Assembly: GCF_020166415.1 (NCBI RefSeq)
Contig: NZ_JAIQXV010000022.1
Coordinates: 13,509 to 77,508, forward strand
DNA: 64,000 bases
DNA from: Deinococcus multiflagellatus
GTDB lineage: Bacteria; Deinococcota; Deinococci; Deinococcales; Deinococcaceae
Direction of reading: 5' to 3'
Positions 7,991 through 16,343 of this stretch are shown one piece after another. Every line of letters starts with the position of its first letter. The stretch's first letter is position 1. The notes beneath the pieces are model-generated. The model made no database searches, was not told where the DNA came from, and worked only from the letters and a program-made list of their open reading frames with translations. The translations under genes were made by a program, and so were the position numbers.

Positions 7991-9205
7991 TTACTGGGTA
8001 CCAACGATCACGAGACCGCTTTCGTCGCGAACTTCGGCGCCCGTCCAGTCGGAAGCCTTGTACTCGATTAAGTGGCGGTCGAAGCTGCCCATGCGCTCGA
8101 AGTTCGCCACATCGGACACACGGGCGAACAGGCGCGCGCCGCCCTCATAGCCCTGCAGGGTGGCGAAGTCCACCGGCTCCGCGTCCCGGTCGGCGGCGAT
8201 GTAGTCGGTTTTGGAGTGGCCAGGGTAGCCACTGACGTCCATGCGCGAGAGGATTTCCTCGGCGTGCACCTCGTACGCCTGGTACAGCGGGTTGCTGGTG
8301 CTGACCTGCGTGGCCGGACCATTCGCCCCACCCTGAGGCGCGAGCGTCTGCGTGTTGCGCGCGGTGTTCGCCTGACCACGGTACTGCCCAGGCACGTACA
8401 GATCCGTCAGGCGGCGGATGTATTCCCGCCCGTGAATCACGCGGTAACCCAGCAGCGCGTCAACAGCCGTGATGTTCGCCAGCACAGGTCCCGCCGGGCC
8501 CGTCACGGGTATCGTGATGCGCTCAGCCTTGCGGCGGATGGCGTCCATGATCGTCCAGGCGCGCGTACGCGCCGCCGCTTTGCCCAGCTCTTCCTGCGCA
8601 TCCAGGAACTCGCCCAGCCGGTCGCGCATCAGCATTTCCATCGTGAGCTCGAAGCCCAGCTCCATGTTCGCCACGCTCAGCGTCCCGGTGCGCCCGGTCC
8701 AGCTGGTCTGCTTGTGCGGCGTGCCTTCCTTGCGGAAGGCCAGGAAAGGATCTTCCAGGTCCACACCGTTGCTGGTGGCGACCGGAATCAGGTCCGTCAC
8801 CGTGCGGCGGCGCACGATGGTGTAGAGGTTGGTGTTGAACGGGTTGGCCTGCCCGTCGCGCTCGATCTCGCGGGTGGTCCCGATGGCGAAGCTCAGGTCG
8901 GTGCTGGTCAGGGTTTCGACCACGCGCACCGCGTCCTGGCCCAGGTCCTGGATATCGTTCAGGTAGGGCTGCACGCGGCGCAGGGTGGCCGCGTAGGCCT
9001 CGGGGTTGGTGGCGCGCAGTTCGGCGCCGGCCTTGAGTTGCTGCTTGAACAGCTGACCGCCAAAGCCTTCATGGAATCGCTTGAGGCTGGCCAGGGCCAG
9101 GAAGGTCCCGGTCAGCTGGTTGGCGTCCTGGCCGCGCAGCGCGGGGCGGCTGCGGATGGCCTCGCGGAACTTGTGGAACGTGGCGGTGATCTGGTCCTTT
9201 TTCAC
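7991..9205 (-). CDS. Major capsid protein (HK97-fold type)
   Basis: 404 residues from a GTG with GGGAGGG upstream. The order protease/scaffold, small decoration protein, this gene, connector genes is the standard capsid block. The sequence has a helical N-terminus without a long delta domain, an E-loop-like basic/Thr-rich region (GTPHKQTSWTGRTGTLSVAN), a long spine-type helix (ELTMEMLMRDRLGEFLDAQE) and repeated beta segments. The protein would form the icosahedral shell. I name it from order, size and predicted architecture. Confidence 0.75.
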   Translation of the reverse strand: MKKDQITATFHKFREAIRSRPALRGQDANQLTGTFLALASLKRFHEGFGGQLFKQQLKAGAELRATNPEAYAATLRRVQPYLNDIQDLGQDAVRVVETLTSTDLSFAIGTTREIERDGQANPFNTNLYTIVRRRTVTDLIPVATSNGVDLEDPFLAFRKEGTPHKQTSWTGRTGTLSVANMELGFELTMEMLMRDRLGEFLDAQEELGKAAARTRAWTIMDAIRRKAERITIPVTGPAGPVLANITAVDALLGYRVIHGREYIRRLTDLYVPGQYRGQANTARNTQTLAPQGGANGPATQVSTSNPLYQAYEVHAEEILSRMDVSGYPGHSKTDYIAADRDAEPVDFATLQGYEGGARLFARVSDVANFERMGSFDRHLIEYKASDWTGAEVRDESGLVIVGTQ

Positions 9206-9293
9206 AGGGGGTCCCTCCCGGGATGGGGGATGTGGCGACAGACGACGGGGCCGCCCAGCAGGTGCTTGGGCGGCCCTGGAACAAGTTCAGGCT

Positions 9294-9689
9294 TCAGGTG
9301 TTGACCCGGATCGCCACCCCCAAGCCGCCGCCCGGCCCTTCAATGGGCATGACGCGCCCCACGTACAGGTCGGTGGTGGTGGTGGTCAGCATCCCGGCGG
9401 CGCTGAGATAAACCTTCTGGCCGATCACGACGCCGGCGGGCATGGCCCCGAGGTCCAGGATCTGGCCGAAGCCGGGCACGTAGCAGCTGGCCTCGCCGTC
9501 CTTCAGGCCCTGGCCCCAGCCCAGCGCGCGCTGGGCTGGGGTCTGGCGTTCGGTGAACGGCACCACCAGCACGGGGTCGCCGGCCGGGCCGATGGTGGTG
9601 GGCCGGCCGCTGACCGTGCCATCGGGCACGGGGAGGGCGATGGCCAGGCCACGCCCGTGCTGATCGCCGTAGTATTTCTGGTTTTTCAT
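9294..9689 (-). CDS. DUF2190-like capsid decoration protein
   Basis: 131 residues, ATG with GGAGG at good spacing. Gly-rich and beta-rich throughout: DQHGRGLAIALPVPDGTVSG, VIGQKVYLSAAGMLTTTTTD, YVGRVMPIEGPGGGLGVAIR. Small proteins of this type (a G..V..G..Vyl....g..t......yvG.a pattern) lie directly upstream of phage major capsid genes and act as decoration or head-fibre bases. Position here is the same. Confidence 0.7.
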   Translation of the reverse strand: MKNQKYYGDQHGRGLAIALPVPDGTVSGRPTTIGPAGDPVLVVPFTERQTPAQRALGWGQGLKDGEASCYVPGFGQILDLGAMPAGVVIGQKVYLSAAGMLTTTTTDLYVGRVMPIEGPGGGLGVAIRVNT

Positions 9690-9740
9690 GGATGCCTCCG
9701 GAGGCAGGAAAGTGGGGGGAAACGGGGCGGGGGGCTGGGG

Positions 9741-11222
9741 TCAGCGCAGCATGCCGACCAGCAGGCTGTCGCCGCTGAGCGAGGCGTCCTCGGTCAGCGG
9801 CACAGGCTGGTCGTTGTTGCCGGTGGGCAGCTTGGGCGCCGGCACAGGCAGGCGCTGGGCACCCTCACGCTGCTGGGTTTGCTCGACGGGGCGGGCGCCC
9901 AGAACGTGCTGGCGGGCCGCCACCTGGCGGGTGATCACGGCCTTGGCCGCGTCGTCGGTCTCGGCGCGCACCGCCTCGGCCAGCAGGGCGTCGCGCCACT
10001 GGGCGTTCAGGTCCACCTGGGTGTCGCCGTCCTGGTAGGGGGGCAGCACCGGCAGGTTGGCGGCGGCAATGGCGTCATCCACCAGCTTGGCCCGGCTTTC
10101 CTTGACCAGGCCCTGCTCGGCGGTCACAGCGCGCACGGTGGCCGCCTGGAGGTTCGTTTCCAGGGTGGTGACCTGGCCGGTCAGCTCGGTGATGCGCGCG
10201 GTCTGGGCCAGGCTGTCCGAGGCAATCGCTTCGAGCACGGCCTGGTACTCGCCGGTGTGCTCTTTCTTGACCTGTTCCAGCGTCTTGCCATGCTTGGTCA
10301 GCAGCTCCTGCACTTTGGGGTGAATCACGGGTTGCTCCTGTGCCGGCGTGGGGGCCGGACGTGGTGAGGGGGCGGGGGGCGCGGGGCGGGTAGGGGGCGG
10401 CGCGAAGCCGCCGGCAGGGCCGGACTCGGCGTGCACCTGGCCGATGGCATTGGCGGGCAGGGCCACGAAGTCAATGGTCAGGAAGGTCAGGTCGTCGCCA
10501 GTGACGGCAATGGGCGTTTCGGGGTCGAGCAGGCCGGTGGGGTCATCAATCCCCAGCTCGGCAAACGTCAGCCACTTCACGCTGCTGTAGCCGTTCGTGC
10601 TGATGCCGACGTACACACCGTCCTGCAGCAGGGTCTGCACCAGGGCGCCACCCTCGGTGCGGGTGTACACGCCCTCGCCGGACACCACGGGCTTGCGGAC
10701 GCGCTGCCCGGAATCGGGCGGCCACTCGATTTCGCGCTCTTCGATACTCAGCGCGGTCCAGCGGGCGGCAATGGCGTTCAGGCGACCTTTCCAGCCGTCA
10801 TCCCAGCCCGGGTGCTCCAGCAGGGCGGTGAGCTTGCCCTGCTCCATTGCCTTCTGCGCCCGAGCAATCGCGCCTTCGTAGGCGCTGCGCGGGTAAAAGC
10901 GCCAGTTCAGGTTGATGATGTCGCACACCGCAATGTCGGCGCGGAATGTTACCAGTTCCTGGTCGGTGCCTTCGACCGCCTCGCGGCTGATTTCCTGCAC
11001 GGCGCCCAGGCGCAGGGGCTGTTCGTGCAGGGCCACGTTCTTATCGACCTGGCCCGCGTGCACGCCCTGTTCCCGAAGGGTTTCGGGTGTGGGGCGGGTG
11101 GGGGGCTCGGCGGCCCCCTCCTGTAGCGCGGTGAGGCTGGACGGCACAGCAGGCAGGGGAAAGGGGCTGCTGATCAGCCCCAGGGAGCGGAGGTGGGCGC
11201 AGGGGCTCCGGGTCGTGGTCAT
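9741..11222 (-). CDS. Fused capsid maturation protease and scaffold
   Basis: 493 residues; AAAGGAG precedes the ATG. Residues about 75-260 carry a prohead protease pattern: INLNWRFYPRSAYEGAIARA, then LTALLEHPGWDDGWKGRLNA with the EHP that corresponds to the catalytic His region of S80/U35-type capsid proteases, then DGVYVGISTNGYSSV. Residues 275-310 are a Pro/Ala linker. Residues 310-420 form an Ala/Glu/Gln coiled coil typical of scaffold, and the tail is basic and Pro-rich. Protease and scaffold in one chain, upstream of the capsid genes, is common in siphophages. Confidence 0.75.
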   Translation of the reverse strand: MTTTRSPCAHLRSLGLISSPFPLPAVPSSLTALQEGAAEPPTRPTPETLREQGVHAGQVDKNVALHEQPLRLGAVQEISREAVEGTDQELVTFRADIAVCDIINLNWRFYPRSAYEGAIARAQKAMEQGKLTALLEHPGWDDGWKGRLNAIAARWTALSIEEREIEWPPDSGQRVRKPVVSGEGVYTRTEGGALVQTLLQDGVYVGISTNGYSSVKWLTFAELGIDDPTGLLDPETPIAVTGDDLTFLTIDFVALPANAIGQVHAESGPAGGFAPPPTRPAPPAPSPRPAPTPAQEQPVIHPKVQELLTKHGKTLEQVKKEHTGEYQAVLEAIASDSLAQTARITELTGQVTTLETNLQAATVRAVTAEQGLVKESRAKLVDDAIAAANLPVLPPYQDGDTQVDLNAQWRDALLAEAVRAETDDAAKAVITRQVAARQHVLGARPVEQTQQREGAQRLPVPAPKLPTGNNDQPVPLTEDASLSGDSLLVGMLR

Positions 11223-11231
11223 AGGGCTCCT

Positions 11232-11612
11232 TTACTCGCGCAGCAGCTGCTGTGTGCCGACGTGGACGCCGAACTGTGGGTCGGGGCTGGAGCGGCGGGT
11301 TGCTGCGACAGGCTGCCATCCCACGACGAATGTGCTGTGGTCGCTGGGATGGCAGCGGGCGCTGAATCCCGCGTGTTGCAAGACGCGCTGGAACGCCAGC
11401 AGCTGGTCGGGGTTGATGCCAAACGTGTGGAGTTTGACCTCCACACTGTTCAGGCCGCTGCGGCCACCCGCCGCCTGACGAATCTCGGCGTAGGCGTGGG
11501 TCAGAGCGGGCTTGATAGCGTCGCGGTTGACCCTGGCATGGTCCTGCTGAGCTTTCTGAGCCAGCTGGGCAGCCTGCGCCGCAGTGATGGGGGCGGAATC
11601 CGGGTCAGTCAT
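11232..11612 (-). CDS. Hypothetical phage protein between portal and protease
   Basis: 126 residues from an ATG preceded by GAGGTG (a longer frame to 11672 exists without support). N-terminal half helical and Gln/Ala-rich (AAQAAQLAQKAQQDHARVNR); C-terminal half resembles a small alpha/beta fold (NSVEVKLHTFGINPDQLLAF then HSTFVVGWQP). No family recognised. The stop lies 9 nt before the next start, within the next gene's ribosome-binding site. Confidence 0.55.
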   Translation of the reverse strand: MTDPDSAPITAAQAAQLAQKAQQDHARVNRDAIKPALTHAYAEIRQAAGGRSGLNSVEVKLHTFGINPDQLLAFQRVLQHAGFSARCHPSDHSTFVVGWQPVAATRRSSPDPQFGVHVGTQQLLRE

Positions 11613-11721
11613 ACGGGACACCTCGCAGGGGCGGGGAAAGGGCGGCGAGCGGGCATGGGTCAGGGGCCACACGGCCAGGCCGGGTGGGATTGGGGCATCA
11701 CAGTCACCTCCAGGGGCAGGG

Positions 11722-11913
11722 CTACTGACGGCGGGTGGCGGGGCCGCGCTCCGGGCGCCGGTCCAGGCAGATGGGGGCCCGGGAGTTGGCTCGGTGCGGC
11801 AGGGTGCGGGGCACGAACAGCGAGACGGGGGGCCGGGGCACCAGCATCTGGCTCAGCGAGCCGGCCAGGGACAGGTCACTGAGCAGCGCCATCAGAACGA
11901 AGGATTTCCTCAT
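11722..11913 (-). CDS. Small protein with hydrophobic N-terminus
   Basis: 63 codons whose ATG overlaps the portal stop (ATGA), which argues for real translation. MRKSFVLMALLSDLSLAGSL could be a signal peptide or membrane anchor; the rest is Arg/Pro-rich. Unknown role. It could be an accidental frame, since the C-terminus is of low complexity. Confidence 0.4.
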   Translation of the reverse strand: MRKSFVLMALLSDLSLAGSLSQMLVPRPPVSLFVPRTLPHRANSRAPICLDRRPERGPATRRQ

Positions 11914-13367
11914 CCCTGTTTCTCCTTGGGGGCCTTGGGGTCGCCCGGCATGGGTTTGGGGGTCTGACCCTGCCGGCGCTCGGCGATCAGGGCCGGGTCG
12001 TAGCCCAGGTCGGCCTGGGCGGTTTCTTCATCCACGATCGCGTGGGTGAGCGCGAGTTCAACGCGCTTGACGATGTCCTCGTAGCTTTCCTCCCGGATTT
12101 GCGGGAAGTTCAGGGGGAACTCGATCAGGTCCACCGGCACTTTCCTGCGGCTGCCCTTCACGGTTTTAAACCGGGCGTTCGGCCCAGCCCGGCGCTTGGC
12201 CTCGGCGCGCAGGATGCGGGTCACGTTGTTTCGAATGGCCGCCTGGCGCACGTTGGCCAGCCGCACACTGGGAAGGCCCATCTCCGACGCGGTGGTGCGG
12301 GTCGCCCCCCCGCCCTCGCCGAAGTAGTGTTCGGGCATCCCCCCGATGGTCAGCGCCACCATGCGCAGGATCAGTTTCATGTCGCTGCCGGCCTCCGACG
12401 CCCCCTGGCCTGGGCGCAGGAAGTCGATACGCTCGCGCACCCCTTCATATTTGGTGCCGTCCGTGTCGGTATAGCCGGGTTGGTGCACCACGGTCAGCAC
12501 CCCGCCGTTTTCTGGCATGCGACTGAAGCCCGATTTCTTCAGGTTCCACTCGTACCGGCCGCCGTCCGGATTGCCGTTGGCGTCGACGCCCGCTGGGTCC
12601 ATGAACGCCTCATACACCGCGAGCAGGCGCTGCTGCAGCTGATGCACGTTCAGCCGCATGTTCATCATATTGATGTAGGCGACGCAGAAATCCATTGCCG
12701 CCATCACCACGGGCCAGCCACGCGCATCGTTGTACATGGCGTTGTGCGCCGCCCAGGTGAACTCGCCCGCCTCCCAGCGCCGAACGTCGCCGCTGCTCTG
12801 GCGCAGCACCACGGCGCGGGCCATATCGGCAGGCAGGGCGCCACGCGTGGTGTCCACTTCCAACTCGAAGCCGCCCATGTCCACGTCGAGCAAGCTGATC
12901 AGGGCGGGCACATCCGTGGCGGGCGACGACTCCCCGGTGGGAAACAGCACGGCCTGTTCACCGTTGAGCATCCACTCCGTGATCATGCGCCCGCTGAGCA
13001 GGTGCTCGAAGGAGTTGGCCTGCCAGAAGTCCTCCACGATCTGGCGCAGGCCGTCATCTGCGAACGTGCCGTAGCTGATCGCGTCACCCACCAGGAACGC
13101 CCCAGCGATATCAGTGGCGATCTGAAACAGGCCGTTTTCGAAATACAGGCGGCGGCTGACCTCACGGGTGTACGCCCGGCTGGGGCCGTAGCGGCCATAG
13201 CCCAGCGCACCGTCACCGCTGGTCACGTCGCGCCACCCCGAGGTCAGGGGCGTGCCAGGGCCTGGCATCTGGCCGCCACGAATCTGCACGGCGCGGGCCT
13301 CGTGAAAAGTCTGGGGGGCGGACGCACTCCGAATCGGGCGTCCATCAGGGCCAAGGATCACGGACAA
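11910..13367 (-). CDS. Portal protein
   Basis: 485 residues from a TTG start behind a perfect AGGAGGTGA site. Directly downstream of terminase and upstream of the capsid protease. Features of SPP1/HK97-type portals: an N-terminal wing with YTREVSRRLYFENGLFQIAT, a central region with LQQRLLAVYEAFMDP, then VVHQPGYTDTDGTKYEGV and GGMPEHYFGEGGGATRTTAS (portals have a conserved G.P...fg...... patch before the clip/stem), and an acidic Asp/Glu-rich C-terminus. It forms the dodecameric DNA channel of the capsid. Confidence 0.85.
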   Translation of the reverse strand: MSVILGPDGRPIRSASAPQTFHEARAVQIRGGQMPGPGTPLTSGWRDVTSGDGALGYGRYGPSRAYTREVSRRLYFENGLFQIATDIAGAFLVGDAISYGTFADDGLRQIVEDFWQANSFEHLLSGRMITEWMLNGEQAVLFPTGESSPATDVPALISLLDVDMGGFELEVDTTRGALPADMARAVVLRQSSGDVRRWEAGEFTWAAHNAMYNDARGWPVVMAAMDFCVAYINMMNMRLNVHQLQQRLLAVYEAFMDPAGVDANGNPDGGRYEWNLKKSGFSRMPENGGVLTVVHQPGYTDTDGTKYEGVRERIDFLRPGQGASEAGSDMKLILRMVALTIGGMPEHYFGEGGGATRTTASEMGLPSVRLANVRQAAIRNNVTRILRAEAKRRAGPNARFKTVKGSRRKVPVDLIEFPLNFPQIREESYEDIVKRVELALTHAIVDEETAQADLGYDPALIAERRQGQTPKPMPGDPKAPKEKQG

Positions 13368-13384
13368 AGGTTCACCTCCTGGGG

Positions 13385-14716
13385 TCAGGTGTAGTCGGCA
13401 TCGCTGGGACCAGCAGCGGCTGCGGCGCCCCGGGGCCGCAGCACCGGCATGGCCATCAGCGCGTTGTAGGCCCCACTCGTGGCGTCCACGTCGTCGTCAT
13501 GGGCAGTGGGGCTGGGGAATTTCTCCAGAATGCTGAGATAGGCGTGGTTCCAGTCTGCGCGACGCACATGGACGTTGTGGGCCTCGGCCTGCGCGCTGAA
13601 GGGGCCGAAGCGCGTGACCTTGTTGGTGCTGACTGGGTAGACCCGCACGGTAAAACCCTGCAGGAGGCGTACGTAGTTGGCCGCGTCCGACTTGCCCGCC
13701 GCGCCGGGGTCCTGCTCAATGCCAATCGTGACCGTCATGCCATAGCGCTGGCGGTCCAGTTCAGCGGTAGCCTTGACAGTCTGTTCGATCTTCAGCGGGC
13801 CGCCGCGCTCGCGCACCACGTCTTCGATGTAGATCTGCCCGTCGTCGGTGATGGCCATCAACACGCCCACAGTCCAGTCCGGATCGGGGTTGTCCTTGGT
13901 GACCTCGGTGGCGGCGCGGTCCCAGTACCGCATGCGGCGGGCCACCCGGGGCACGGCGTCCACGAAGGTCACCCAGCCACGGCGGAAGAGCAGGCCCTCG
14001 GCCGCCTTGATCTTCCAGTTCCCGCCCAGCAGCCGGGCCTTTTCCACCGGGTCCAGAGTGAGGAGGTTGGCCCGGTAGCCCGGGTCCGCCTTCATCAGCA
14101 CCTGGTTGTCTTCCAAGCTGGCCGGAATGAAGGTCAGGCTCTTGACGTCGTCCACGGTGAACCCGGCGAAGGGCAGCTGCGCGATCACATCTGCCGGGCT
14201 GTCACCCCAGATGATTTCGCCGTTCTCCCGCACGAAATACCGCACCACCCCGCTGCGCTCTGGAATCGGGAGGCCGTAGCGGGGGTTGGCGCTTCCGTCG
14301 GGCAGCAACTCGTCCTGATCAATCCACCACGCGATCAGGTCGGCCACCCAGGAGTCCGGGTCCGGGTTGGTGCTGGCCCGGATGTAGGGCCGCACGCCGC
14401 TTTTCGAGCGGTTGCGGCTGAACATGTACCAGAACTGTGAGGCGAGGAAGTGGGTCAGCTCGTCCCACCCGATCAGGGCGATCTGCGAGCCCTGGTGGGC
14501 TTTGACGTCATCGGCCCGTTGCAGATGGTCAAAGCCGATTTTCGCGCCGCTGGGGAAGAAGAACGTCTTCTCATTGCGGTTGCTGCGCGCCCCCAGCATG
14601 GGGTAAAGCTCCATCGCCTCGTCCCACAAGCCGCCTTCGTTGAAAATCTGCACGCCCTCACGGCGAAAGATCACGGCCCCGAACTGGGGGTTGCTGATGT
14701 GCCGGAGCGGCTCCAC
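13385..14716 (-). CDS. terL: Terminase large subunit, main fragment (frameshifted gene)
   Basis: 443 codons from a GTG that is really an internal codon. Shows Walker B LIGWDELTHFLASQFWYMFS, a coupling region with RASTNPD, and the RNase H-like nuclease (RRMRYWDRAATE, then DWTVGVLMAI, and AHDDDVDA with acidic residues) needed for head-filling DNA cleavage. The Walker A loop is missing from this frame: it lies in the preceding fragment, and 5 bases (TAGGT) separate GGAAGGG from KS. Without correction the ATPase cannot be made, so packaging should fail. The rest is full-length and intact. Confidence 0.85.
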   Translation of the reverse strand: MEPLRHISNPQFGAVIFRREGVQIFNEGGLWDEAMELYPMLGARSNRNEKTFFFPSGAKIGFDHLQRADDVKAHQGSQIALIGWDELTHFLASQFWYMFSRNRSKSGVRPYIRASTNPDPDSWVADLIAWWIDQDELLPDGSANPRYGLPIPERSGVVRYFVRENGEIIWGDSPADVIAQLPFAGFTVDDVKSLTFIPASLEDNQVLMKADPGYRANLLTLDPVEKARLLGGNWKIKAAEGLLFRRGWVTFVDAVPRVARRMRYWDRAATEVTKDNPDPDWTVGVLMAITDDGQIYIEDVVRERGGPLKIEQTVKATAELDRQRYGMTVTIGIEQDPGAAGKSDAANYVRLLQGFTVRVYPVSTNKVTRFGPFSAQAEAHNVHVRRADWNHAYLSILEKFPSPTAHDDDVDATSGAYNALMAMPVLRPRGAAAAAGPSDADYT

Positions 14717-14736
14717 CAGCAGCGACCAGGATTTAC

Positions 14737-14877
14737 CTAGCCACCCCCAGCGGCGCCGCCGTAGATGACGATGTCAGCGGGCGACTCGAAGAACTGCGTC
14801 TGCGGCCCGGGTTGGGGCTGCAAGGTTCGTGCGGCTGGGGGTGGAGTGGGATCACCCCCCTTGCGGCGGCGCGTCAT
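14737..14877 (-). pseudogene. terL: Terminase large subunit, N-terminal fragment ending inside Walker A
   Basis: Starts at an ATG overlapping the stop of the small-subunit gene (ATGA). The 46 residues end FFESPADIVIYGGAAGGG then TAG. Family members read on GGAAGGGKS...; here the KSWSLLVEPLRHI continuation is found immediately after TAGGT in another frame. Joined, the protein would be 495 residues, normal for TerL. This is either a 5-bp insertion (or equivalent small indel) that inactivates the gene or a sequencing error. Confidence 0.8.
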
Positions 14878-15710
14878 TCGGGGCTCCGGTCTCGGCCATT
14901 GTTGGGCAGCACGATGACGGTGGCCATGCCGAGGCTCTCGCCGTCTTTCCCGGTCAACTCGTGGCGCTCCTTGTACACGCCCAGGGCCTTGGCACCCATC
15001 TCTACGCCGGTGACCCAGTCGTAGAGTTCGATTACGTCGCCGTACTTGCCGGGTTTGACACTCTTGATGAAGCGGGTCAGGCCCTTCTGCTTGGCCAGGT
15101 CGTAGCACAGCACGCGTTTGGTGACGAACACGGTCTGGAGTTCGACGATTTTCGCGTCGGGGTTGATCGCCAGGCGCTCGACATAATCCATCGCTTTGTT
15201 CTGCAGCGCGAGCAGGCGCTCACCTTGCAGCTCCAGGGTGGACTGCTCGACCTCGGTCTGCGTGTTCACGTAGTTGCGCAGGGCTTCGAGTTGCTTCTGC
15301 ACCTCAGGCAACAGCTCGTCCACGCGCCGGGCCACGAACTCTTCACTCGGCACCTGAATCTCGCGCTCGATCTGGGAGCGGTCGAAGGTGCGCAGGTCCT
15401 GGATGTCGCCCAGGATGTCGTGCATGCCGAAGCCGTTGGCCTCCAGCCCCGCCAGATACGCGTCCCAAACTCTAAGTCGCTTTAAGAGCTGGGACCCCTG
15501 CACATGAGCGGTTTTTTCGCTGTAGCCCGCCAAAGTGGCCGCTTCCGTGTGGCTCTTCTTTTCGAGCTTGAACTTCACGAAGAGACGTTCCTTTGGGGAG
15601 CACTCGCGCAACTTGTCCTCGAACTTCTGCTGCGCAGGGGTCAGCTCGACCTTGGGTTCTCGCGGGGCAGCCTTGGCCCCGCGCTTGGGTGCTTTCTGTT
15701 TGGGGGCCAC
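14874..15710 (-). CDS. terS: Terminase small subunit (second, larger)
   Basis: 278 residues from a GTG behind GAGGTGA; the ATG at 15788 would overlap the upstream gene by 44 nt and is less likely. Lys/Ala/Pro-rich N-terminus, then FVKFKLEKKSHTEAATLAGY and SEKTAHVQGSQLLKRLRVW, the helix-turn-helix arrangement of Terminase_2-like small subunits. A long coiled-coil oligomerisation part follows. The C-terminus HELTGKDGES...VIVLPNNGRD closely resembles the tail of the other small-subunit-like protein upstream. It recognises pac/cos DNA with TerL. Confidence 0.75.
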   Translation of the reverse strand: MAPKQKAPKRGAKAAPREPKVELTPAQQKFEDKLRECSPKERLFVKFKLEKKSHTEAATLAGYSEKTAHVQGSQLLKRLRVWDAYLAGLEANGFGMHDILGDIQDLRTFDRSQIEREIQVPSEEFVARRVDELLPEVQKQLEALRNYVNTQTEVEQSTLELQGERLLALQNKAMDYVERLAINPDAKIVELQTVFVTKRVLCYDLAKQKGLTRFIKSVKPGKYGDVIELYDWVTGVEMGAKALGVYKERHELTGKDGESLGMATVIVLPNNGRDRSPE

Positions 15711-15744
15711 AGGGCTCACCTCGCTTTCGGGAACAGAAATGGGA

Positions 15745-16155
15745 TCAAGCGTCGTCCCGGCCGTTGCTGGGGATGATGACGACCGCACCTGGCGTGACAG
15801 GCTCGCCGTCCTTGCCGGTCAGCTCAAGACGCTGGCGGCCCCAGCGGTCGGGGTGACGGCGCTCCAGGTACCAGGCATCCGCCCGCCAGTTGCCCTTCTG
15901 GCCACTGAGGCGAATGCGGGCCACGCTTTCGATCTCGGCGCTGGCCTGGGCGTCCAGGACCGCCGCGCGGAACTCGCGGTAGATCTCGTTGGCGGCGCCA
16001 CCCTGCTGGCCGCGCTTCTGCCACTCGTAGTAGGTGTCGGGGTTGATCCCGACGTAGTCGCAGCAGGTCTCGACGCAGTTGCCGGCGCGCACCGCGCGGA
16101 TGAATTTCTCCTGCAGGGCGGGGGTCAGTTTGGTTTTCCGCCCTCGGGGGGCCAT
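15745..16155 (-). CDS. Terminase small subunit-like HTH protein (first)
   Basis: 136 residues, ATG with GAGAGGTGA upstream. LTPALQEKFIRAVRAGNCVE then CCDYVGINPDTYYEWQKRGQ is the helix-turn-helix of phage terminase small subunits (the T-x-x-x-W pattern), followed by EFRAAVLDAQASAEIESVAR and WYLERRHPDRWGRQ, very typical of the family. The C-terminal tail RLELTGKDGEPVTP...VVIIPSNGRD is shared with the next gene. Two such genes in a row suggest either heteromeric recognition or a recent acquisition. Confidence 0.75.
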   Translation of the reverse strand: MAPRGRKTKLTPALQEKFIRAVRAGNCVETCCDYVGINPDTYYEWQKRGQQGGAANEIYREFRAAVLDAQASAEIESVARIRLSGQKGNWRADAWYLERRHPDRWGRQRLELTGKDGEPVTPGAVVIIPSNGRDDA

Positions 16156-16343
16156 AAGTCACCTCTCAGTGCACAGGGGCGCGGCCCGCGCTCGAAGGGA
16201 GGCGGGCCGCTGGGGCAGGGGAGCGAGACGGGCGCAGGGCTGGCGAGCTCAGCCGTCTGCTCTCTGAAGGCAGAGGCAAATGGCGGCAACTGCCGTTCGG
16301 CAGCTCTTGAACGGCGCGCGTTCACTGCCCATTTGTCAGTGGA

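Noticed and set aside
8072..9304. 410-codon plus-strand frame opposite the major capsid gene
   Set aside because: Shadow of the capsid gene; same low-complexity composition, no start signal.
9081..10367. 428-codon plus-strand frame opposite capsid/protease genes
   Set aside because: Crosses two real genes on the other strand and an intergenic space; Gly/His-rich without domains.
12042..13394. 450-codon plus-strand frame opposite the portal gene
   Set aside because: Shadow of the portal gene, which has a perfect ribosome-binding site and conserved features.
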